From Forficula auricularia (taxonomy: Eukaryota > Arthropoda > Insecta > Dermaptera > Forficulidae), in the NCBI GenBank assembly GCA_024734495.1, contig JALMQS010000612.1, forward strand, positions 1,255,979 through 1,319,978: a stretch of 64,000 bases of DNA, given 5' to 3'. A model generated the notes under the pieces. That model was not told the origin of the DNA, did not search any database, and saw only the letters and a list, made by a program, of their open reading frames with translations. A program made the position numbers and the translations under genes. This document shows, one piece after another, positions 55,646 through 64,000 of this stretch (within the stretch, counting starts at the first letter, position 1; the number at the start of each line of letters is the position of its first letter).

Positions 55646-55763
55646 ATAAATAAAATTTATAATTCCAGCAGAAGACACACTCTTTTATTGTCTCCTTCAA
55701 CTTCCTTGTTTCTCTTTGTGAATCAACAACTCTCGGGAAAACAAAAACTTTTCAACTAATATT

Positions 55764-56402
55764 CATACTAAGATTTCAATATAAAATCGAGTTATCTATT
55801 CGAAAGATATCAAACTTAATAAATGTTCTAATAATCTAATAACTTATTCGATATTTTTAGTCTTTTCGAGGTCGAAATCGTGAGTAGGACGTTCTAAGTT
55901 TAAATCTTTTTGAGTTTAATTGGATCCTTGTTTTTGAAAGGAACATGTCCACTTTTAAACAATTTAGGAGAGGAAACAAACTAATTTTCTAAAAAGTTTG
56001 TTTCTAATCCAAGAATAAAATCGGGGCTCATCGAGGCCCTTGTAAAATTTAAAAAAATATTATTATAAAATTAAAAAAGAAAATGTACACTACATCTGTA
56101 CATGAGATAGTTAAATTTGAAAAGTGTTTTAGTCCTAATAAAAATGTTTCGAGTCTACACAAATTATTTATAAAAAAAAACTCATTCCGAGTTGAATAAA
56201 TGTACCAGACTTAATAAAAAAAAATCCACAATAGTATTATATATTTTATTAATCCCTAAACTTCAATAGGATTGTAACGACCCCTTAGGGTATTTGGCGT
56301 AAAAAAGGGTTCTAGCTAGTCATATTTTTTGAATTTTTTTATTCAATTAAATAATAATAATAATAATAATAATAATACTATTAAAATGTAAAGACATTAT
56401 TA
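55764..56402. other. AT-rich stretch without gene
   Basis: (AAT)n at about 56350-56377; nothing else. Confidence 0.4.
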
Positions 56403-56560
56403 ATGAACGAGCTTTTCGTGCGTGCCCTGGCGGGCAGCGTCTCGGTCCAAAAATTTTATTCCTCTTAAAAAACCACACTCCAAATGTATACCGGTAAACT
56501 ACCGAAAATACATCGTCTCTTAAAAGTTTCGCCTCTTTAACTTTTGATTTATGAACTGCA
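56403..56560 (-). mobile_element. Helitron-like family H3, 3' copy
   Basis: Minus strand: 'EAKLLRDDVFSVVYRYTFGV' and 'WFFKRNKIFG' coding-like segment, GAGACGCTGCCCGCCAGGGC and the end GCACGAAAAGCTCGTT. Shorter hairpin part than other copies. Confidence 0.6.
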
Positions 56561-57559
56561 AAAAATTCGCAGGCTGAATCATGGAAATTATTCAAATTTA
56601 CGCGGTTCAATTAATTTAATTAATTATAAAAATAATGTTTTTCTTACTTCTAATAATTTCCAATAATTAATACCTTTTGTATACTATCCTTTTTCTATGA
56701 GTGAATGTCAAGGAAACATATCTTTTATCTATGAACAAAGTGACTCTCTTTGGCTACACCGGCGAATCTCGGGCAAAGCTTAGGGCAGATGGCGCCCTCG
56801 ACTTTGGTGCCAATTATTTGAAAAGAGATTATATGAAATATAGGTACATATTGTCCAGTAAAATTAGAAATAAAAACATTAATCTGTCAAGATCTGAATT
56901 TCTGTATACATGCTTATTACGGCTTCCCAATGAACATACTAAAAGTCCCTGTTAAAATCTGTTGCGCTCGTGCTGCAATCTTGAAAAAAGGTAGGCTTTT
57001 TCAGTTTTGTGCCTATATCTCGGCAAGTAAAACGGATACAAAAAATTGTTCAGATAAAAAATATAGTTTATTAATTTTACTATAAAAAGCCCATTAACAT
57101 TTCTTTTTATCTCCAATACTATAGCTGTAAACCGATAATTTTCTGAAGGTGTGAAAACAATAATGTCGATTTGAAGATCTCTAGCATGCTATTTCGAAAT
57201 ATTTCACCAATTATCATATGGACCAAAATTGATTGCATAAACATTAAAAAAAATTTGTTTTTTAATTTTTGATAGTTTTTATTTTTTCATTTTTTTTTAA
57301 ATTTTTTTATTTTTTTAAAATTTTTTTTAAGTTTTTATTTTTCTTATTTTTTTTTTCATTTTTTTAAAAATTTTTTTAAGTTTTTATTTTTCTAATTTTT
57401 TTTAAGTTTTTATTTTTCTAATTTATTTTAAAATTTTTTTAATTCAATGTAGCCACTGCAATGTTGTGCAAGGTTCGCAATGTTGCTGCAACATTGCTGC
57501 AATGTTCCCTTCTGTCTGGGTTGTCTGGGACGAACTAGCATCGTCCTTATATACTAGAT
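56561..57559. other. Stretch without identified gene
   Basis: A plus frame at 56701-56955 (MNVKETYLLSMNKVTLFGYT...) matches nothing known. T-rich tract 57250-57440. GCAATGTTGC/GCAACATTGC palindromic motifs at 57451-57505. Confidence 0.35.
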
Positions 57560-57733
57560 CAGTGATTCTCAACCAGTGTGCCGCGAAATTCTCGAAGTAT
57601 GGTATGCCGCCAAATTTTAGAAATGCAAACAATAAAAATTATTTTGTATGTACTTTTATCTAATGAGTTATTATTTTTTCCAGTTCATTCATTCAATTCA
57701 CATAATTTAATGTAAAGCTAAATAATTAAGCTT

Positions 57734-57769
<36 letters not shown>

Positions 57770-58377
57770 TTATTTCCACTTAAATTTACAATCTGTCAGT
57801 TAACATTAAGTAAATGATTTATTGAAGTCTAAAAACATGTAAGAAACAACCCAATAGTTGTAACCTATCTCTAATAATTACATTTAGCAATTATGAAATA
57901 AACTTTGATTAAGTCACTAAACCCTTGTAGGTATATCACTGGGTAAACACTTTTTAAGTCTTCTTTCACAGGGTGGGATTAACAATCCTTTAACCATATC
58001 ACTTGGGTGGTTCTCCAGCCTAAAAAATATATACATTTTTTATAATTATATATCGGCTTAGCTATTTTTTTAAAAAAAGGACTTTGTATGCGCGTTTGGG
58101 TCGATTTAGCTGCACGGGAATGTAGTTCAGTTTGCTATTTAGTTGCTTGTTTTGTGGTTGAATTTATAAATTTATATATTTTCTATGCAGTATTGTGTTC
58201 TCAAACTTAAATAAAACATATTGAAAGGTATGATTCGTCTTTTTTATATAATTTTATTTTTAATATAATAATTTTTTTGACAAAATTAGTTTTATTTTAA
58301 AATTTTATTGTTAGTGTGTCGCCAAATTCTGAAATTGTTAAAAGTGTGCCGCAACAAAAAAAGGTTGAGAATCACTG
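57560..58377. mobile_element. Non-autonomous hAT element (818 bp)
   Basis: CAGTGATTCTCAACCAGTGT at the left and complement GGTTGAGAATCACTG at the right, with TACTAGAT at 57552-57559 and 58378-58385 (perfect 8-bp duplication). GTGTGCCGC occurs just inside both ends. A (TA)n run lies at 57738-57765. No coding. Confidence 0.9.
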
Positions 58378-58385
58378 TACTAGAT

Positions 58386-58703
58386 TTTAGCTGACTGCTG
58401 AGTTTGCAGTAGTTAGCAATAGTCAGCGCTTATCCTTATATGACTCGTGTTTTTTAGTTTTTTTCAAAATATATTTTAAAACTATATTTCTAATTTAAAT
58501 TCACACGAAAAGGATGTTTAACAAAATAATCATTAACATGTATTGCAACGGGAATTTTTAATTTTTGAGCTTCGCTTACTCTTGTCAATGGAATGAATAT
58601 TATTAAAATCATTGAATAATTAATATATAATTAAGTACATTTATATTATTATTATTTATGATTTAATATATAAACACAATTGATTAATTAGTTAAAAATT
58701 AAG
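58386..58703. other. AT-rich stretch without gene
   Basis: Nothing recognised. Confidence 0.4.
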
Positions 58704-59649
58704 TCAATCTCGTGCGGCTCTTGAACCCTCTTGAATAATACTGATTTTAAAAAGTACAAGGTGGGGCATAAAGATCTACCACATTTTGAAGAGGTATAAA
58801 AAAATGAAAAAAATTAACTAGAAAGAAACTGAATATATTTTTGAAAAGAACATAAAATATATATATTTTTAAATGTATTTTAAACATTATCAGACAAAAA
58901 AAAAAAGGGGGGGGGGGTCAAAAATGAAAATTCTAGCCCTTTCGACCAAACTCAACCAAATTTTGTATACATATTCTGTGGGCCCCAAAAAGACTAGAAA
59001 TGCAAAAACTAACCATCCAAAATGGGGAGAGGTCAAAAATGAAAATTCTAGCCCTTTCGACCAAAATCAACCAAATTTTGTATACATATTCTGTGGGCCC
59101 CAGAAGGCTAGAAATTCAAAAACTAACCACCAAAAATGAAAATTCTAGCCCTTTCGACTAAACTATGTATACAAAATTTGGTTAGTTTTTGCATTTCAAG
59201 CCTTCTGGGGATCCACAGAATATGTATACAAAATTTGGTTGAGTTTGGTCAAAAGGGCTAGAATTTTCATTTTGACCCCCACCCCCTTTTTTTTTGTCTG
59301 ATAATATTTAAAATACATTTAAAAAAAATTCATTTATTTTCTTTTCAAAAATATATTTAGTTTTTTTCTAGTTAAATTTTTTCATTTTTTTATATCTCTT
59401 CAAAATGTGTTATGCCCCACCCTGTATAATAATTAAATTGAAAAAATAATAATACAAAAATTAAATTAATTTGTAATGTTATAAGTAAGTAGAGCAAAAA
59501 TATATATGTTACTTCATTTGTATTTTATAAAATAAAAAAATGTGTCTTTTTTTTAATAAACCATTAATTAATCTCCAAACAATGTGGCTCCCTTTGAAAC
59601 AGTTTTATAAATTTGCGGCTCCCAAAGTTAAGGTTAGTGGCCACCCCTG
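58704..59649. mobile_element. hAT element (second copy of 13867 family), split by M3
   Basis: CGTGCGGCTCTTGAACC at 58711 to CTGATTTTAAAAAGTA, then the M3 insertion, then TAATAATTAAATTG to the end GGCCACCCCTG at 59649. 5' terminus missing. Confidence 0.8.
58757..59424. mobile_element. Mariner-type non-autonomous element M3
   Basis: 668 bp flanked by TA (58755-58756; 59425-59426). Ends CAAGGTGGGGCATAA and complement of CAGGGTGGGGCATAA; long inverted arms (~150 bp). Centre filled with ~120-bp units (GTATACATATTCTGTGGGCC) that end in an inverted unit. No transposase. Confidence 0.78.
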
Positions 59650-59791
59650 ATATATAGAGTAACTGTGAAAAATTTATTCCGAATAGGACAAAGGGTTCAA
59701 ATTTTTAAAAACCATCTCTTCCTCTAATTATTTATTGGTCCGATTTTGATCAAAATCTAATCAACTCTTAATCTCAATATAAAAAATATAA

Positions 59792-60041
59792 ATCGTCGGC
59801 TTAGAGTGTAAAACTGCTAACTCCATTTTTTATCATATACGACATATTAATACCGTTCGAAAGAAAAAGAGATGCAGCATCGTCCAAGTAAAACTGCTAA
59901 TAAAAATTACGATCCTAAGTTGTAGATAAAAAATGTTAAAACATTTTTTTCCATATCAACAATATTAAATTTTGTTTGTTTTTCTCTCCCCTGTAAAATT
60001 TCCTTGTTGTGAGTTAGCAGGTTTACTCTCTAAGGTGACGA
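59792..60041 (-). mobile_element. MITE family X, copy 3
   Basis: ATCGTCGGCTTAGAGTG to CTCTAAGGTGACG; interior reads as the complement of copy 2131-2383. Confidence 0.65.
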
Positions 60042-60111
60042 AATATAAAATTTCGTTTTGATACATTTTTATACGTATTTATTGAGCAAGGCAGTATACA
60101 AAATTTGGTTA

Positions 60112-60280
60112 TACTTTTCGATTATTATTCGTAACCATTGTTGAAGTCATGGAGAAATTGACTTAAAATAAAAAATCGGCATCGGTTTTCATCTAATACT
60201 TGAGCGATAATCATTCTACATTGCATTTTTGACCTGTCGATTATTATTGGTAACCAGTGGCGAAGACCTGAAAGAATCCA
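60112..60280 (+). repeat. Diverged 119-bp repeat units
   Basis: GGTAACCA..G..GAAG..... and GATTATTATT.GTAACCA recur, as in the 29.1-29.9 kb array. Confidence 0.55.
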
Positions 60281-61187
60281 CTTAACCAGGATTCACTTTT
60301 GGAAAAAAATAATTTGATAGGCTTTTTAATTAAACTTATTATTAATAGATGGTTGAATAAAAATGAATCATGTGGATGAATCAAAATAAAACAAGTTGTC
60401 GATTAAATAACAAACAAACAAATTACCGAACAAAGCTCTGATAGCACCATAACTTATAATAATAATTTCACTCTCAAAAATGAAGAAAATATTTATTTTT
60501 TTGAAATTTTCTTGCGTTATCTTGAGAAATACATAAAAAAATAAACAAATGATTTTTTTCAATTTCAATTTATCGAATTAATCAATAGTTTTAACAAAAA
60601 TTACTTATTAAAATTAGAAATTGAATTTATTCCAAGTTAATAATTACATTTTAATACTTGGTTTTATCAAAAAATTATTAATACGACAAATTTAACTCGA
60701 GAGCGTATCGAGTCATGAATTTTTTCACTTTTTCTTCCAATTTTTAAATCAGTTCGCTCGCCGGGTAGACCTAGTAATTTTAGGTTAAATTCACTCGACA
60801 ATTGTCACATTTTTTTGCCTTCTTTGTCTTTAGAAATGCCTGAAACTTTGAGAAAAATAATTTTCAAGAATAGTTTTTTCCATTTGATTGTCTAGCTGCT
60901 TGTGTATATTCCCGATTACGCAAGAACGGAAGATCGTAGAAAGTTCATTAGGGTGTTAAAATGTTCGTATTTTCTAACCAAAATATTGTGTTAAGTAGTC
61001 TTCTAGCTCAAATAGTTGGATGATAAATAAATAGTTAAATCTTCGAAATTTGAGGAAAGAGTATAATGAGCCTTGAAAAAATTTTCATGCTTACCTACCA
61101 CTAAAATCATAGTCAGATTTTTTCAGATTTTTAAATTTGAATTTAATTTTATTCATTTTCTTAGAATGACGGACTGGTAAGTGAAAT
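60281..61187. other. AT-rich stretch without gene
   Basis: Nothing recognised. Confidence 0.4.
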
Positions 61188-61465
61188 AAGTAGGTTATAA
61201 TGAAAGACAGTCCATAAATTATTTAAATTTTATTCAATTTCCGACGTTTCTGAGACTTTTTCTCTCCTTATTCAGGAGTATTAGAATAGTTATCGATTAG
61301 TGAGTATAACTCGGTTCCCATTTTGTCTCTCCTTTCAGTGATAGCAACAATATTATAATACAATACCCTGAAGAAGGAGAGAAAAAGTCTCCGAAACGTC
61401 GTAAAATTGAATAAAATTTAAATAATTTATGGACGGCCTTTCATTATAACCTACTTATTAAATTT
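61188..61465. mobile_element. Palindromic hammerhead element P3
   Basis: AATAAGTAGGTTATAATGAA near 61188 and complement TTCATTATAACCTACTTATT near 61442 bound an inverted repeat (CCATAAATTATTTAAATTTT). Each arm has a ribozyme-like core. Centre ~90 bp unique. Target duplication not clear. Confidence 0.68.
61361..61409 (+). ncRNA. Hammerhead ribozyme motif (P3 right arm)
   Basis: CTGAAGA 61368-61374 (position 7 is variable in the core), stem II GGAGA/TCTCC (61376-61380 with 61388-61392), GAAAC 61393-61397, GTC 61398-61400. Stem III ACGU is self-complementary with no loop. Distal stem I CAAT (61361-61364) pairs with ATTG (61406-61409). The left arm (about 61236-61276, minus) has CTGAATA and is probably dead. 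Confidence 0.6.
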
Positions 61466-61734
61466 GAATGTTTAAGTGATTTTACTGATTGGTTTTGAGT
61501 TATTTGGAGCGTAATTTTAATTTATCGATATGGCTAGCCTAGGTATTCTTTAATTTCCATTAACCAACAAATAGAATCTGTGATTCCATTAGTAGGAATG
61601 TGTGTAAGCTGAGATTTTTCAGATCTTTTCGTTTAAAGGCCCCCTGAGTCCCTTGTTAAGAGGACCATATTTTTCTTAATTTTAGTGAATGAAGTTAAAA
61701 CTCACTTATTTGATAACATTTTTTCACTATACTA

Positions 61735-62385
61735 TATATATTTATCTAGATTAATTTGTAACAACGCTTAGAGAAATTTCTCTAAAAAAATTACCCTCTT
61801 GCCTAGAATCGAACCGACGAACTCTTGAACTATGGTCATCACCTCTAACCACTAGACCAATGTCACATTAATATTTATACCTTGATTTCTTTTACTAAAA
61901 CTATATATTTTTGATTTAGACTTTGTGTCGAGATAATATTGTATTCATTTGAACTCGAATGAAAATGAAAAAAACACCAATAGATTTTAAATTAAGAAAC
62001 ATTAAATATATATTAATTAACGAGGCAAATTTGAAATATAATTCTCAGCTCGGATTTTAAACTGATGGCTCCAATCGATTTTCATTAACCAGGCAAATTT
62101 GAAATATATATATTCGAATTTTGAAATGAAAGACTCCAATTCATTTTAAATTAAGAAACATTAAATATATTGATAATTGTTCCTCCCCCCCCTCGCCACT
62201 CAAAAATTAAAGATGCGAAGCTTTTAAGAGACGATGTATTTTCGGTAGTTTACGGGTATACATTTGGAGTGTGGTTTTTTAAGAGGAATAAAATTTTTTT
62301 GGACCGAGACGCTGCCCGCCAGGGCACCAGCCCGGAGGGCCCGAGCTTCGAGGGCATGCCGAAGGCACGCCCGAAAAGCTCGTTA
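61735..62385 (+). mobile_element. Helitron-like family H3, plus copy
   Basis: Starts near TATACTATATATATTTATCTAG, shares AATTTGTAACAACGCTTAGA, AACATTAAATATATTGATAA, a C-rich block and the 'KLLRDDVFSVVYGYTFGVWF' segment with the 46979 copy, and ends with hairpin GGCATGCCGAAGGCACGCC then AAAAGCTCGTT. Contains a tRNA-like segment. Confidence 0.6.
61801..61862 (-). other. tRNA-like segment with A and B boxes
   Basis: Minus strand: A box TGGTCTAGTGG (61859-61849) and B box GGTTCGATTCT (61815-61805), 33 bp between them. The acceptor stem does not close, so a tRNA-derived SINE head or tRNA pseudogene is more likely than a working tRNA. Confidence 0.6.
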
Positions 62386-62459
62386 TATAAAAAGAAGATT
62401 CAGCTGGTATAGAGAATTTGTTTAAAATGTACAAATGGGGAAAATAAAGGAGTTTAATG

Positions 62460-63149
62460 AGCAGGCTCGTTATTTATGACATTCCCTACTCATCCCATTT
62501 ATCAAACTCAATTGGTATGAGTTTCTCCGCAGGAGATGGAGGTTTAATCATACATTCTGTGATAATCTATATAATCTAGCCCTTCGGGCTGTTAATAATT
62601 TGAGAGCCCAAAGCGATGTTCGTCTTGTTGCGAAATAATTTCACTTTGTGGAGAACGTGCCCCGGTGGCTTCATCTTCACTCACCCCTAACGACAACCAC
62701 CCCCTTTTACCACTCGCTCTCCATATCACATGATCCCTTCTTCAATATTCGACTACAGTGGCGCCGACTCCGGGGGTGCTCTGGTGCACGAGGAGACAAA
62801 GAAAAGAGAAAATAAGAGAATTCAAAAATAACTATAAAATGGCTGATTTTTAGTCTCTCTGTTAATCTATTAGGGTTGTATTTTTATTCGAACTGCATGC
62901 AAATTAATGCTACAATATAAGAATAGTTTGGATTTTATATTTGTTTCTAACCCTATCCTGATTTTCTCAGTTCTCTATTAATAGTTAACATGTATGTAAA
63001 GGAATGCATGAGAAAGTGTATTTTTGAGTGAATGGTTCACTTGTACATCTGTGTTATTATTATCCACACTGGATAAATAAATAAAGGTTATTATTAAGTG
63101 TCAAATATTGCAGGCACTTTTTCAGGGTTGCAAGCAAAAATTATGAACA
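62460..63149. other. Possible LTR/primer-binding-site relic; no gene
   Basis: GACTACAGTGGCGCCGACTC near 62752 resembles an LTR end (..CA) followed by a TGGCGCC primer-binding site. No matching LTR start, gag or pol is visible. Confidence 0.3.
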
Positions 63150-63790
63150 TCGAGCCACGACGTGTGACAGTCTGTCCATATTGGGCGTCTCAGTCGCATC
63201 TGACCTATCTTGGAATGAACAAATGAACACATTTCCCATGTGACGAAATCTGCAGCAAGGAAAATAGGCTTCTTATTCAGGTCCAGGAGATTTTTCACGC
63301 CCCTGCAGCTTCTCACCCTCACCAAGGCCCAAATCCGCCCCTGACTTGAACACGACTCGCATCTATGGAGAGGGGCCTCCAAGTATTCTCTTGACACCCT
63401 GGGCGAGCTGTCAGGCTGATTGACGAATCAACCCTCACTGACTCCCTCGACTCACTTATCTTATAGAAGAAGTGTTTTCGTGCGTTCTCTCTTTTATAGA
63501 TACTCTCACGGCAGGTGCTATATCATGAGATAAAATCAGTAATCCCCACAAAGCATGCTTTGCTCGTAGCAGGAGTTTTGCCTATTCCCAACCCTCTTTT
63601 GTGGTTAAATTAGAAAAGTTCCGGACCACTTCATTCTACAATACATTTGTCCCCATGACTTCAAGGAACTGGAACTCTCTCCTGGCCTCCATCTTTCCCG
63701 ACACCTATAACCTGCAAAGCTTCAAAACCCAGGTGTATAAACACCTACGCCTCCACCCTTCCGTTTGATCAATTTTCTCTTTTCTTAGGT
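63150..63790 (+). mobile_element. CR1/Jockey-type LINE copy L5, decayed
   Basis: Begins at the region coding '[19 protein letters not shown]' of the L1 protein and follows it with indels to 'CTTCAAGGAACTGGAACTCT' and 'CCTCCACCCTTCCG'; ends before poly(A) near 63790. Confidence 0.8.
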
Positions 63791-64000
63791 AATACATGGA
63801 TCTTAAGTAATATGGAGTATAATACGCTTACATATGTAAAAATATGCAGTAAAAGGTGGCAAAATAAATTTTTTTATGCACTAAAAAATTAAAGTTTAGA
63901 CAAAAAGATTATAATCAGTTATTAGGTATTTCATTTGGATATTAAAAAATCAACTATTATATTTGATTTTACATCTAGTTGATTGTTGATAACATTTTCA
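63791..64000. other. AT-rich end of window
   Basis: Nothing recognised. Confidence 0.4.

Larger units (their letters stand above)
55428..55697. mobile_element. Palindromic hammerhead element P1, copy C (nested in P2)
   Basis: Tail with GCCGAGAGTAGCAG (55444-55457), then two arms as in 5370-5649. Flanks CAACCTCTTT-GTTT (55414-55427) and CAACTTCCTTGTTT (55698-55711) are an imperfect 14-bp duplication. Confidence 0.75.
54877..55754. mobile_element. Palindromic hammerhead element P2 with nested P1
   Basis: Flanked by ACTAATATT at 54868-54876 and 55755-55763. Arms 54880-55125 and about 55190-55427 are complements (CACAAAGAGAAATAAAGAGG; AAAGATCGAAAA; CTGGGAGCCA). Near its right end a P1 element (about 55428-55697) is inserted; the P2 sequence resumes with CTCTTTGTGAATCAACAACT and the tail CTCTCGGGAAAACAAAAACT. 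Confidence 0.78.

Overview
This window is AT-rich (roughly 70 percent), intron-bearing nuclear DNA of an animal. The two recognisable host genes read most like arthropod, probably insect, proteins; I do not claim a species. Host genes are confined to the first 15.2 kb, plus one unassigned candidate near 23 kb. The rest is a dense, nested record of transposable elements.

1-15.2 kb: two housekeeping genes in head-to-head arrangement. The first three coding exons of a THO complex subunit 2 gene (338-809, minus) run off the left edge. About 555 bp away, on the other strand, starts eIF3f (1365-15154, plus), complete in six exons (278 codons). Its introns are packed with insertions: a Helitron, a CR1/Jockey-type LINE, an RTE-type LINE, hammerhead-bearing palindromic elements, an internally deleted Helentron and a hAT element with a perfect 8-bp target duplication. 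Intron 3 has no AG at its 3' splice site in this sequence.

15-35 kb: Helitrons (one inverted pair, one intact 988-bp copy, one 155-bp minimal copy), mariner-type elements with long terminal inverted repeats and degraded transposase N-termini, a PIF/Harbinger-like MITE, foldback DNA, a 119-bp tandem array, a solo LTR with a perfect 5-bp duplication, hAT transposase remnants, and a possible small coiled-coil gene with repeated exons (23.2-24.0 kb).

35-64 kb: almost no host coding potential. It holds more Helitron-like families, MITEs, a hAT transposase split by a hammerhead element, and a 3.4-kb element with ~350-bp inverted ends around a nearly full-length pseudogene of an unrecognised protein. 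Several nested insertions can be ordered in time.

The most striking system is a set of small palindromic or 5'-truncated retroelement-like insertions carrying hammerhead self-cleaving ribozyme cores (CTGANGA - stem II - GAAAC - self-complementary stem III - cleavage site). At least five sequence families occur at about 5.4, 13.0, 39.2, 42.0, 42.4, 44.9, 55.0-55.7 and 61.3 kb, several bounded by 9-14 bp target duplications. This resembles the terminal repeats of Penelope-like elements and animal retrozymes. No Penelope reverse transcriptase was seen in the window, so these copies are non-autonomous.
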